A stretch of 64,000 nucleotides of DNA from Cymodocea nodosa (Eukaryota; Streptophyta; Magnoliopsida; Alismatales; Cymodoceaceae). The translations under genes were made by a program, and so were the position numbers. Every line of letters begins with the position of its first letter. The first letter of the stretch is position 1. Below the pieces are notes generated by a model. It did not search any database and was not told the origin of the DNA. It saw only the letters and a list, made by a program, of their open reading frames with translations. The stretch spans positions 6,780,501 through 6,844,500 of the forward strand of contig CM072342.1 in assembly GCA_036874045.1 (NCBI GenBank). The letters are read 5' to 3'. Below are positions 46,036-57,563 of this stretch, in pieces.

Positions 46036-46375
46036 CGCCCTGCGACCCCAATGCAGGTTCCAGAGAAAGGAAACAGCGAATTCAAAAGACGGATACAAAC
46101 AAAAAGATTCCTTCTCTTCCTCTAACAAAACAGGTAGTCAATCAAGTGAAGAACGTTATGGGTAGGGAAGCAGTTCCCACGCAAACTACCAACATCAGAA
46201 GTGAATGAAAGAACAGGGAGGAGGGCAGTCTAGATGGCTTTAGCTGTGCCGTTTACATTACACACTAAAAACCAAACCCACAGAACAAATGAAACAGAGT
46301 AAAATCAAGAGAAGAAGAAGAAGACAGAATTCAAGTGTAAAAAGAGAGTGATAGAGAGAGTGGAGAGATTCCAAG
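46036..46375 (-). promoter_or_regulatory. Probable QUA2-like 5' leader
   Basis: On the minus strand this reads as a pyrimidine-rich plant leader (TCTCTCCACTCTCTCTATC at about 46345-46363, then TTCTTCTTCTTCTCTTG) running to the ATG at 46035. No intron boundary or TATA box could be fixed, so the transcription start is uncertain. Confidence 0.4.
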
Positions 46376-46720
46376 ATGAAGAAATCGCACCCTCTTTCTC
46401 CTGCCGCCGCCGCTGCCGCTGCTACTACTACTAATCACGGGTTGGCTCCTCCTCCCCCCATCTCCAACCAGACCAGCAGCATCCGTGGCATCACAGATCA
46501 AGAACGTCCGACCATTCACCTCCCCAACAACCCCTGCCAGTTCTTCCGAAGGACAACCCTTCCCTTTCCTACCTCCCAGCAAGTGAAGAAGCCCAGACGG
46601 GTGGAGATCGAAAGGAAGGCGCGTTTCTCCCTCTCCTTCCTCCCTCCCTCCCTCCGGCTCACGAGCTGCACTTCCCACGGACCCTGCGTGCTAAATAAAT
46701 TTACTATTCACGTCTGAATT
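46376..46720. other. GC-rich segment, open on both strands, upstream of QUA2-like gene
   Basis: It sits next to the likely QUA2-like promoter. The plus strand has an ATG in good context (AAG ATG AAG) and 113 codons beginning MKKSHPLSPAAAAAAA, with a run of Pro. The minus strand is open for 115 codons. I do not recognise either product. It may be a GC-rich promoter or 5' UTR, or the first exon of a divergent gene whose other exons I cannot see. A GCC/GCT repeat (46402-46424) explains the Ala run. Confidence 0.3.
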
Positions 46721-46727
46721 AATAGTG

Positions 46728-47640
46728 GTATTATTATTATTATTATTATTTTATTATTACTTCTTGGGTAGAACAAGCAAGAGAATCGTAGGAGATAATT
46801 TCGAAAATTATATTACTCGTTAATGTGTATGAAAAATCTAAAATGGAGTGACAAACATAACTGAATCAATTATATTCTGATAAATAAAATTTTAAGAAAT
46901 TTTGCTTGAATTTTGAGAGGTTGACAGACAAACGAAAGAATCATCAAGAGAGGGAAAAAAAAAAAAAAAAAAAACAGACAAATGAAGTGATCGAAAAGTA
47001 AAGGCAGATCAATTACATATCAATCATCCATTATTACTTTTGGAAAATGACTATATCGTCCTTTTGGAATTTAATAGCTCGCAATAGGAGAACTAGAAAT
47101 TTTCATATGTTATAAATTACGAGACAATGCTTATAAAAAAATGAATTCGTAATAAATTTATCAAATATGCATAGGTACCTGCATTTCCCTCCCCTTTTTT
47201 TTAAAAGAAAAAGAATTTCGTGATTGGGTTTAACAGACGCACTTGAGGATTGTTGGTGGGCGGCGAAGATGGGCAGGCGGGCAGGCATTCATTCCGCTTC
47301 CACGTGCTATCACATCATAAGTCGTTATTTGAAAATAAAAAATAAAAGAAAACGGTAGTCTGGCTTTGCTGTCGGGCATTTCTTCTCTTGTCGAAAATTA
47401 TGAATTACATTTATTATCCATCTAAAATGACAACTTGTCATGCCTGTGTACTGCGCTTCGTCCTTTTATCACTTATTTCATTCCGATTTGACTCGAAAAA
47501 GAAGCGCTCCGCCTTTCAGGTCGATTGCACGCATTTATTTCATTCCGTACCCGCACGGTCCATTGGATTTTACGTCCAGTTATTGTTTGTACCAGATCTT
47601 AATCGTGTTAGCTTATTATACCCGGTTGGGTTGTGAAGGA
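46728..47640. other. Intergenic with simple repeats
   Basis: Contains an (ATT)n microsatellite (about 46728-46757) and an A20 run (about 46953-46973). Otherwise AT-rich DNA without recognisable genes. Confidence 0.5.
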
Positions 47641-47642
47641 AT

Positions 47643-47823
47643 GGCTTTCGAAATGAAAATTTGAAAATTTGATTTTTTTTTTTTTTAAAAAAAAGAAAAA
47701 AGAAATAATTGACTGATTCCAATGGATTATCAAAATAGAAAATCCACTGGTTAATCCATTACCAGAACAAGTAATTAAAATAGGAAATCTACCATCCAAT
47801 TTTCAAAATTTCTAAACGAAGCC
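47643..47823. mobile_element. Possible MITE with imperfect inverted ends
   Basis: The left end GGCTTTCGAAATGAAAATTT and the complement of the right end, GGCTTCGTTTAGAAATTTTG, followed on both sides by AAAATT, are similar over about 28 bp. The interior is poly-T/poly-A and has no coding capacity. No TSD could be defined, so the call is tentative. Confidence 0.35.
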
Positions 47824-48700
47824 TTAAAGATCTATTTTTAGCCATTTAAGGTGGAGCATACATAGCCTATTGCCTTAGAATTAATAATCTCACATTGCAA
47901 GTGAAAATTAACATGATCTGCACGTTTATATGAAATAATTAAGGTCTCCATCTTCGCTCTTTACCACTTACTTTCAAGCTGAATGCCTAACATTTCAACA
48001 TGGTATTGATTAGAGAGTTAAATAAGTTTATTTTCCTAGTTCCCACAAAGCTGCTTGATAAAAAGAAAGAATACTCGTAAGATCGATTTAAAAAGCCAAC
48101 AAATGATATGTGGTGAGTGGTACAATATATAGTTTCATGAATAAAACTTATGTATTTATAATACCTTTAGATCAAGAATTAATATTTATTTAATATAAAC
48201 AAAAATTATCATGTATTATATATGTACAGTCATTTAATTAAAATATCATCTATTTCTATCCTACATGTATTTTTGGAGGAACCTACGTAGGGTAATAATA
48301 AATATTGTCCCGTTTAATTTAAATTGATTAGGTGTACGTACATTTGCAAGTAAGGGTGGGCATATAAATCACTTTTGCAAGCGAATCAAACTATTCAAAT
48401 TAAATCTAAAACCAAATTGAACCGAATCACTAATAATAATCAATCACTTTGGTCAAGTTTGTGGTTTAACCCTGGCTAATTTATAGAAACAAAATACCAG
48501 GTACATATTCATCAATCGCCATATTAAATATATATCATCGATAAAAACAAAGTAATTTGTCCATGGTTTTTACTTTATATAACCCATAAGACATAATTTG
48601 TGTACTAGAATTAGTTTTATTTTAAGTTTAACATAAGGTATTATAAGTAGTGTACGCAGTTGGTTGCCTTCAACGACGGACGTTCGAAGAGAATAGAGGA
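47824..48700. other. AT-rich intergenic DNA, nothing recognised
   Basis: No domain-bearing frame, tandem repeat or terminal repeat was seen between the MITE-like unit and the copia fragments. Confidence 0.4.
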
Positions 48701-48739
48701 AGGTGAAGGGTGATTTCAGGAAGAAAACACCGAGAGGGT

Positions 48740-49660
48740 CAGTGAATGGCCTACCCTCTCAGTTCCCCCAAAATCTTATTCAAGATATAAGCTATAACAA
48801 AATAAATCCTCTGGTAATATGAATATTGACATATTTGGATGACACTAAATGCAACGTTAGGCTTGAATAGTATGACATATTGTAATGCTCCAACTAACCC
48901 GTCAGCATTCAATTGGAGCGCCATCTTCATGTGCAGGTGTCTTTGTTTCTCCAGCTGGAGAGACAATAATCTATGGCAATTCAAATCTACTCCATGTAAA
49001 AGACAAGATAGATGACTCGATCGATTGGTTTAAAACAGTGTTACTGTTTTTTATACATGATTGAAACACGTAAGAAGTAAGACAACTCACCAAGTCCTTT
49101 ACATTGAAATTACTACTAAAAATATCAACAGCATGCTGCACAACAGACTTCAGATCTAATCCAGTCATTGCAATATCAACATATAATAGAACATAAATTG
49201 ACATATTATCTTGATTGTATAAAAATAGAGAAGTATCAGAATTAGTTTGACGTGACAAAAATCGATTTCACGTAAAACTTCTCGTACCAAGTCGAAGTCT
49301 ATAGATAACTTTTATTCATCTTACAAATGTAGTTTGGTACCTGTGGGCACACTCTATATTGAATTGTCTTAATTTTTATCTCTTTGTAATGGCGATAGAC
49401 AAAATCATTTTACTTGTGGTGCGTTTTAAAATAAGATTAAAAGTTTCAAATAATATCAGCATCAGGTTGTTGTAGAAAGTCTTTGGCAACGAGATAAGCT
49501 TTTATGCCTATTTATGGTATCATCAGCCCCTTTGCATTTGATAATATAACTGGTTTATATGATATTAGATCTCAAGCTCTTGGCTTCAACAATGAGTTAT
49601 ATTCATTGTCCATGGTTTTTCTCCATTTAATATCTTTGTTAGCTTGAGTGAAAGAACTTG
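48740..49660 (-). pseudogene. Copia fragment G1: RT and RNase H
   Basis: Minus-strand translation gives the RT entry FTQANKDIKWRKTMDNEYNS (about 49650-49590), IYVLLYVDIAMTGLDLKSVV with YVDD degraded to YVDI (about 49195-49140), and GLVGALQYVILFKPNVAFSV (about 48905-48850). The central RT between the first two blocks is missing. No LTRs were identified. RT copies element RNA into DNA; this piece is not functional. Confidence 0.7.
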
Positions 49661-50039
49661 GTTTACGATGATCATCAACAATCAACGGATAGTTTTGGTA
49701 ATAAACAACTTCCTTTTGAAAATTCTTGATTTGACATGGTTTTGCATAGAGTACAAATTGTCTAGACTTCTTGGAAAATAATCGCAAGGTGAAGAAGAGG
49801 TCGCAAAAGGGCGAACACAGGAAGTGAAAAGAGGGGAAAAGGATGAACAACCGCTAAGGCCTTTTTCTTACTAAAATATGTCAACAAGGAATTTCTCTCT
49901 AATCAATCTCCAAGTGTTTTGTCTATTCATGGAAGATCAGATTCTTAGTAATATGAAGAGTGGCTTGATTGTTGTAATAAATCTTGACGCCATCATCATA
50001 ACAAATGCCCAAGTCCTCCAAAAGGCTTTGTAACCAAAT

Positions 50040-51120
50040 CACCTCATTAACAGTCACTTTCAAATCTTTATATTCGGCTTCGACGGTGGATTGAGAGATG
50101 GTAGATTGTTTCTTAGATTTCTAAGAAATAAGTGCATCTTTAAGAAATATGGTGTATCCCAAAACGGAACGTCTAGTGCATCTTTAAGAAGGTCTTTGAG
50201 TTTGAATTGATCATTGAGTCTATCCTTTAGATATTGTATCTCTAACTCATTGTCCCCCACAATAAGTATGTCGTCAACATAGACGAGAATGGCAATGAAA
50301 GAACCTTGGGATTCTCTTTGTGAATAGACTATGATTTGCATGAGAGTGAGTAAAGTTTAAATCAAGGAGAGTTTGACTATGTTTGAAATACCAATTCCGT
50401 TTAAGCTTGTAGATGGACTTAAATAATTGACAAATAGAATCCTCCCCCTTAGGCTCAACTCCTAGGAGGTAATTACATGTAAACTTCTTCTTGGAGGTTG
50501 CCATTAAGAAAGGCATTGTTTACATGAAGTTGATGGAGCTTCCAATGTTTGGTAGTGATGACAATGAGAAGAGTGCACACTATTACCATCTTAGCAACAA
50601 GAGCAAATGTCTTAGTGTAATCCAAACCTTCTTATTGTGTATATCCTTCGATAATGAGGTGAGCATTGTATCACTTAAGAGAACCATCAACTTTGAATTT
50701 TAATTTATATACTCATTCGCAATTGATTGGTTGCTTACCAAGTGGTAATGAGATAATCTTCCAAGTGGAGTTGCTTTCCAAGACTTGCAACTCTTCCTTC
50801 ATAGCTTCTTGCCATTGTGGAACCTTGGTTGCTTCTTCATATGTACAGGGCTCCTCTATCTCCAATAAGGTGGACATGAAAGCAAGGTGTTGGGGGTTAA
50901 GCCAATCAAGTGAAACAAAATTAGATAGAGGATAAGATGTGCAAGTAGAACTATTGGAACAGATGTAATCATTTAGGTATGAAGGGGGGCGAGTAGACTT
51001 GTTTGACCTCCTAAGAGGTGGTTCAAATGAACCATTGTTCTTAAGAGGTTGTCCAAGGGACTTAGCTCCAAGAAGATCTTGTTTAGGGGGTGTGGCTTCA
51101 TTAAAAGCTTGATCTATTGT
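50040..51120 (-). pseudogene. Copia fragment G2: RT and start of RNase H
   Basis: Minus strand shows WQEAMKEELQVLESNSTWKI (about 50815-50760), [20 protein letters not shown] (about 50535-50475), ILVYVDDILIVGDNELEIQY (about 50290-50230) with the YVDD box intact, then a degraded RNase H with an LGICYDDGVKIYYNNQAT-like segment (about 50010-49960). Frames shift several times. Its sequence differs from G1, so it is a separate insertion. Confidence 0.7.
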
Positions 51121-51144
51121 TATTTTGGACAGACCTTTTTGTAT

Positions 51145-51950
51145 GACTCAACAACATAATACTGGAATGCTCACAAACTCTAACTCACTAAGTCTATAAA
51201 GAGAAGAGAAAAGGAAGAAAATCACATTCACAAGAATATAAAAATTTACGTGGTTCAGCAACAACATATAGGGAATTGAATGTTTTCTATGAGCTTTGGC
51301 ATAATCAACCACATTGTTTTACAATCTCATTAAGGTTTATATATTACCTAAAACCTAAGGTTAATAAACCTTAAATTACATTAGAGTCATATGAACTGTA
51401 TAGTAACCCTTTGAAAATAGCTCATCTTCGAAATCTTTCAACAAAACCTTCCGAAACTATAGTAGTTTTCAAAGCCTTTCAAACTTAACTCTTTGGAGAA
51501 AGCATTTCTCCATGTGTCAAAACTGTCTAGTACTATAGTGGGGTCTTGCAATGAAACCATTTGAATGGGAAGGTATTTCAAAAGATTTAAGGTGAAACCT
51601 TTTGAAAGTTCTTTAAGTCATGAAAGTAGCTACAGTGTAATCCAATACTTTCACTCAAACCTTTTGAACCACTTTAGGTCTTTGAATACTTCTTTTGAAT
51701 TGCTTTAGGTCTTCAGATACTTCTTTTGAATTGCTTTAGGTCTTCAGATACTTTCTCCTAAAACCTTTAACCCCTTAACTTCGTTTTAGAATGCTTCACT
51801 TGAAACCTTTTGAAATACTCTTGCCTATTGAAACGATTCAATTGGAACCTTTAAATTGGTGTTGGTACATCTTTTGACTTACTCTACACCTATACTATTT
51901 AACCTAAATAACAATAAAAACCAACTAGAAAAATGTTGTTGATCAACATT
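51145..51950. repeat. LTR-like stretch with 31-bp tandem repeats
   Basis: Contains TTTACGTGGTTCAGCAA (about 51247), a motif common in plant LTRs, many variants of AACCTTTTGAAA, and two exact 31-bp units (51690-51720 and 51721-51751) after a diverged third (about 51661-51689). It adjoins fragment G2 and may be its LTR or a solo LTR. No paired copy lies in the window. Confidence 0.45.
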
Positions 51951-52763
51951 TCTTGTTGAGTATTCTCTTCTTGATTTTCTTCCTATTGAACATTCTCTTG
52001 TTCATTTTCATTTTGTAAATCTTGATCTTGAACTGCAATACCTTGCTAACATGTCTATTTAAAGCTTTGCCATTATTTTTTGTGACATTTTTTCCTATTT
52101 AATTAGCTTCATTTAACTTAGTTTGTACTGCACTTTCAATGTTGTTATTTGATGAAATGATATGAAACCAAGGTTCAGTACTACAACTATCATAACCGTT
52201 ACTATTTCATCATGCTTCCCACACTTTTCGCTCATAATTTTCATATAAGGAAAATCTCTATAAAAAAAATAATAATAAAAAATCAAAATTTCTGATCAGA
52301 AAATTTGATCTTTATTTTTTATATTTTTTTTACCTAAAGAATTTAAAATTTCAAAAAAAAAACGAACATTGGTTAAATAATTTTTTAAAAGCAGTGGTTA
52401 GATATTTTTTTTTAAGATAATTGTTGTTGTACATTCCAATATTGTCTTCTATATCATCGTTCCTCTTTATATCAATATCACAATCATCGTAAAATAAAGA
52501 TTAAAAATAAAATAATAAATAATAATAAATTCATAGCGTTAGCCCTCAAGCTAACGTTTTTGTTGGAACATAAAAACACTAATAATGAGTGGAAAATGTA
52601 TAGGTTCAATATACATAAAAAAAGAACAAATTTCCGATCAGAAATTTCGGCCATGATAGAAAATCTCGATTGAAGTTTCCGATCGTCCTAAATTCCAATT
52701 GAAAATTTGGAAATTCTGATCTCTCTCTCTCTACCCACTTACTTTTTTAGGCCCATATGTACT

Positions 52764-52808
<45 letters not shown>

Positions 52809-53340
52809 GGAAATTTAAATGCATGTGGGGAGAAAAAGAGTGACAGCAGAAATTTAAAAGGTACGGGAGAGAGGGATAGATCGAAAATTTATTATTATTT
52901 TTAATGGAATTTTTGATTCTTATATCGAAATTTTCAAATTTTTTATTTTTTGTGTTGAAAATTCCTATGTATTGATAATAAAACACACGAGTGGGAAAAA
53001 AAAATGCTACCATATTTGAATATTTTATTTTAAAAATTAAAAATAATTTCATAATTAATTAATTGATGATATGATCTACTATATATAAATTTTAATACTA
53101 ATTTAAGTGATATTTACTATTATTATTATTTGGTTAAAAATGTATGACGGAAAATTAACATAAAGGCATTCAATTTTAAAATCTTTAGATAAAAAAAACT
53201 ATCTTACATAAAAATATGTTTCATGTTAGATATTCTTTTAAAAGCAAAGAAAGAATACCATGCATAAATTACTTGATATATATATATATATATATACACA
53301 CCTGCTTCGGCAGTTTTATATATTTGTTTTTTTCTTTTGT
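51951..53340. other. Intergenic with microsatellites
   Basis: Holds a (GA)n microsatellite at about 52765-52806, preceded by a short (CT)n run at 52720-52732, and a (TA)n run at 53279-53295. Blocks such as AAATTTCCGATC occur in both orientations around 52310, 52635 and 52810. No gene was recognised. Confidence 0.5.
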
Positions 53341-54510
53341 CCATTCTTTTGGCAAGGGTGAGTAGCCTCCACCAGTTGATTCGGATCGTCGTTGCAATCG
53401 AACGAAACTCCTGTTACGATGGGTGTGAATCAAGAGGAACAACAGTCGTGGAGGTTAAAGACTCTAATTTTACACAAGGTTAGGTAGTGAGAACATCTTT
53501 TATTATCTCTGATTCTCGTAAGAATTAAAGATTTGAAATATAGAAACTGTTGGAGGGTAGTCATGGAAGACTACCCATCTGAAAGTTCGGACTTGCGAAC
53601 GTTTTGGCCACCATTCTTGGAAAAATAGAGAGTGACATGACGTTTTTGCTCCAACTATAGACAGAACAAAGGGATAAATAAACCCCCTCGCTTGGTACGG
53701 CAGTACCGCATGCCCAAACCTTAATATACCTCGCCGAATTCTTTGTTGTGTCCGTTGATCTTTACGTTCAACCAGAACAACATGGTGTGTTTCAGATTCC
53801 GGCGACAAAAGGGCAGGAAATAAATATGTGGTCACAAGATTCCACTGCAACATCACAAAAGGCAACTAGTCCGGAACAGTTTGTTTTCGGTTAGATTTTC
53901 ATAATTATAGAAATAACTCAACAATTTGAAAGATCATCCTTAAGCAAATCACAATATGTATGATAGAAACATAAGGAAAATCGTCTGGTTCAAGCGATTT
54001 TTCTCTAACCCAAGAGAAAGCAGCTGCTTTGATCACGTCTAGGGAGAAAGGGTGCTCCAAATTTTTAGGATGTAGAACTTTCTTTGGAGAGATTTTATCC
54101 CATTCTAATTCTATATGAAAGAAGAGTTATTATTGTAGAGATTTATAAAATGTTTTTCAAAAGCATAAGAGATGATTTGCTTACACGAATTAATTTGCCT
54201 CCCTTCAACTGTTAACAGAGAAATATAATTTTCCCTTGATTTAATATTTGTAATTAAGATAATAGGAATATGATTTGAGATAGTTCTAGTTTTACTTACA
54301 TAGATAGCTGTTGGGTAAGTAGAACCCCAAGTAGTATTAGAACAAAAAATCTATCAATGATTATTACAATTATTAGGAGAGAAGTCTAAAAGTTGATCTT
54401 AATTTAGAGATGAATTTATTAAAATCATCCTTAAGTTGGAAGTGTAAATTATTACATCATCAAATTATAAAATCCCCCTCAAAAACCCACACATTATTCA
54501 TTTGCCATGG
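53341..54510. other. Unassigned sequence with a 120-codon minus-strand open frame
   Basis: The frame at 53865-53503 has no domain I recognise and no clear splice context. A perfect 8-bp hairpin GGGTAGTC-ATGGAA-GACTACCC is at 53555-53576. It could be part of an eroded element. No function is assigned. Confidence 0.25.
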
Positions 54511-54514
54511 GTGG

Positions 54515-54840
54515 AGCCTAAGGGGGGGTTTTTGCACGTTAGATTCCTGGGAATTCTAGGAAAGAGAAAATAAGGAAAGTATTATGTGCATTTGTGTAGG
54601 ATCCAGAATCCTAGGAAAGTTAAAAACTTTCCCACGTATAAAAGGATCCAAAATCCTAACTTTCGGTCCTTGCTCGAGCCGAGCTTCTCTACCCAAGCCC
54701 TTGAAACCTTCTTCGCTCGAGCTACCAAAACCTTACGTCATCCAAGTTGCTATTGTTGTTGTTCCTCACTCTTGCGAAGTTAACCCCATTGCGATGTCAA
54801 AATCCCTATAGAAACAACTCCTATGAAGGTTGCCTTGTTG
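54515..54840 (+). mobile_element. Harbinger-like left terminus fragment
   Basis: TAAGGGGGGGTTTTTGCACG at 54518 resembles the 19314 terminus AGGGGGGTTTGTGC. It is followed by repeats of GGAATCCTAGGAAAG type and a GC-richer Ser/Leu/Pro-coding stretch, as in the intact element. No right end or transposase is present, so it is truncated near 54840, where gag-like sequence of element E begins. Confidence 0.4.
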
Positions 54841-54879
54841 TCTTAAATAATTTTTTTTTTAGTAAACAAGCAATTTTCG

Positions 54880-56569
54880 AATAAGATTTAATTCCAATAA
54901 ATCTGTTTATTTAATTGATTGCAAGTGCACAATATTAATTGTAAAAGTGCATAAGAATAGGTCAAACCTAACTTCTAATGCATGTCATATCTCATATGCA
55001 GTTTGATATGCAGAAACTTTATTAAATTAATCATGAGATAAAGCACAAAACAAGATGTTTAAATCTTTAGCATTCAATGTCATTCACTTATTTTCATCAA
55101 AAGTCCAAGTATCATATGGAGTCGTAACTAATACTATAGGATTGCTAATTATATACTATAGTTTGAAATTGATTGACTGAAAGAATACTTTCATCCTATA
55201 TTTCCATTAGTCATAATTGCTACCTTCGAACATAAGAGGACGATTAGTAGTCTGTCCCTTAGTCATAATTAAGATTTTAGTATTATCCATTTTAAACAAA
55301 TGATCCTGAGTAAATGATAGGAAAAACTAATTCCTAAATAGAGAAATAAAAGCTCTTAATTAAGATAAAAAACTTTGATACTAGTTGTAAGATTGTTTGT
55401 ATCACAAGAGGAGTGAATTGTGTCTTTAGTAATTAAAATACTAGCGGATAAAACAAGAGCACAAAACACTCGTAAATAAAATTCTATTCTTTATGTAAAG
55501 GCAGAATTTACAATATCTTTTCAGCTCAATTCCCTTCTTGAAAGTTTTGATATAGTAATGTTCGATATACAATTCAAATAGAAAAATAAGGCTCTTATTC
55601 AAAATTAATTTCGAATTGTATAAAACCTACTCTTTATGCACATAACTTCTTTCCTTCTCTTTGCTCCTCTTTTATATCTCTTCTTCTCTAGTTGTTGAAT
55701 TTCCAAACTTCTTACGTTTGTAGCTCCTTTTCTGAAATTGCTTGGAATTTTGAACTTCTTCTGATGTTAGAGAACTTTTCAGAATATGAATATTCAAACT
55801 TAACTTTTCAGTTAGGGATCTGGATTGAATATTCAAACTTGGTTTTTGAGATTGGGATCCTCTATTTGTAATGTAGCTCGTACTCTTTATTAGTAGTCGA
55901 ACTCTGTTGTCTTACATGTTCAGCATGTTCATCCACTTAATCCATAATCCATAATCCACGTACTAACTTTTTCATTAATCCAAATTACTATCTTTTTAAG
56001 TTTCCACTTTCTCCACTATAATTTTGAATTTCCACGATCTCCACTTGTAGATTCACCGAAACTTTATCTTCCTAGAGTCTTGTAGAATATCTTCTAAGTC
56101 TTCGATTTAGTCGAATACTTATCTTTTAAGTCTTGTAAAAACTCGAACACTTATCTGTAACTCTTCGAGTTTTTGCACCTGCAAAACACATGACTAAACA
56201 TAGCAAACTTATCTGTTCGTTAGTCATTTTATAAAACTTGAAGACTTATCTATCCATGCGTATAAAAACTTGAACAGTTATCTAACTATTCGATTTTCAT
56301 TACCGAACGCACATGGAAAACACGTGACAACTTAAAATATTTAAAAACACACATGCAGATAACTTAACTATACGAGTTTTTAATATAAACTATTCGACAA
56401 AAATGAAATGTTAATTATCCAAAAATCTAACTCTTCGAAAATCTTTAACTTATCCGACATAAAAATGAAACTTTCCGATAATCTGTTAACTATTATACTT
56501 AGAGAATATTATTTAGACTTATTTAAAAACTTTAATAAAGTATATATCATCAAAACAAAATTCCTAATA
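54880..56569 (-). mobile_element. Element E: 5' end of a SIRE-like copia (LTR plus gag)
   Basis: An LTR of about 1.18 kb (55386-56569) is followed on the minus strand by the primer-binding-like ACTAGTATCAAAGTT (about 55369-55383). A gag N-terminus comes next: MTKGQTTNRPLMFEGSNYD, then WKYRMKVFFQSINFKL (about 55265-55160). The gag resembles that of Copia-B. The distal LTR end CATCAAAACAAAATTCC matches the equivalent end of element F. It inserted into the Athila-like fragment. Everything beyond gag is missing. Confidence 0.68.
55386..56569 (-). repeat. Element E 5' LTR
   Basis: On the plus strand it starts TGTAAGATTGTTTG and ends near CCTAATA. It contains repeated TTATCTAACTATTCG and TAACTCTTCGAA motifs (about 56130-56470), related to the arrays in the Copia-B LTR. 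Confidence 0.65.
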
Positions 56570-57563
56570 ATAATGAATCACTCTAGGAGATTTTTCTATC
56601 TTCTGTCTTAACACTGCTCCTACAGCAAAATCAGATGCGTTGCAAATTAATTCAAATGGATGACTCTAATTAGGTGCTTGTATTATAGGGATTGAAATTA
56701 AGCTAGTTTTAAGCTTGAAAAATGCTTTTTTGCAATTTTTATCAAAGTTGAATGGGACATCTTTTAATAGATTAGTTAAAAGTCTAGCTATTTTGCTAAA
56801 ATCTTTAATAAATCTTCTATAAAATCCTGCATGTCCTAGAAATGATCTAATATCTTTTACTGATTTAGGTTCTGGTAGATTAAAAATTATTTCTATTTTA
56901 GCTTTATCTACTTCCAACCCTTTCTTTGAAAAATGTCCCAAGACTATTCCTTGTTTAACCATGAAGTGACATTTTTCCCAATTTAGAATTAGATTTTTTT
57001 CCACATAGCGCTTTAATACTTGATCTAAATTGTTTAAACACACTTCTTATGAAGTTCCATATACAGTAAAATCATCCATAAATATTTCTAAAAAATCTTC
57101 AGTCATTTTAATAAATATGCCCTGCATACACTTTGAAAGGTAGTTGGTGCATTGCATAATCCGAATGACATCCTCTTAAAAGCATAAGTTCCATTAGGAC
57201 ATGTGAAAGTAGTTTTCTCTTGATCCTCTAATACTATTGGAACTTAGTTATAACTTGAATAATCGTCTAGGAAGCAAAAATATTCTTGCCCTACTAATTT
57301 CTCAAACATCTAGTCTATAAAAGGTAAGGGAAAATGATCTTTCATAGTCACAACATTCAGCTTCCTATAGTCTATACACACTCTCTAGCCTGATTGAATT
57401 CTAGTAGGTATCAAGTCCTGACTTTTATTCCTAATAACTATTAATCCTGATTTCTTGGGAACTACATGGATTGGACTAACCCTTGAGCTATCAGAAATCG
57501 AATAAATTATATCATTATCTAACCATTTCACTATTTCCTTCCTAACTACTTCTTTAAGGTTTG
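56570..57563 (-). pseudogene. Athila/Tat-like Ty3/gypsy RT fragment
   Basis: Minus-strand translation shows SPIHVVPKKSGLIVIRNKSQ, DLIPTRIQSG, RVCIDYRKLNVVTMKDHFPL, FLDDYSSYN, FGLCNAPTTFQ and the catalytic IFMDDFTVYG (about 57090-57060). Then come GIVLGHFSKKGLEVDKAKIE and SFLGHAGFYRRFIKDFSK, ending in the RNase H start SDFAVGAVLRQK (about 56630-56595). The 'RIQSG' context and FMDDF box fit the Athila/Tat group (inference). It is cut on both sides by elements E and F. A few stops and shifts break it. Confidence 0.78.

Noticed and set aside
46036..46128. Upstream in-frame start for the QUA2-like protein
   Set aside because: The extra 31 residues are not typical of the family, whose proteins start at the position of MSRPLYRG.
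45983..46165. Small plus-strand frame over the QUA2-like start
   Set aside because: Antisense shadow of exon 1 and the leader.
52765..52904. Small plus-strand protein with an Arg-Glu repeat
   Set aside because: The repeat is a translated (GA)n microsatellite.
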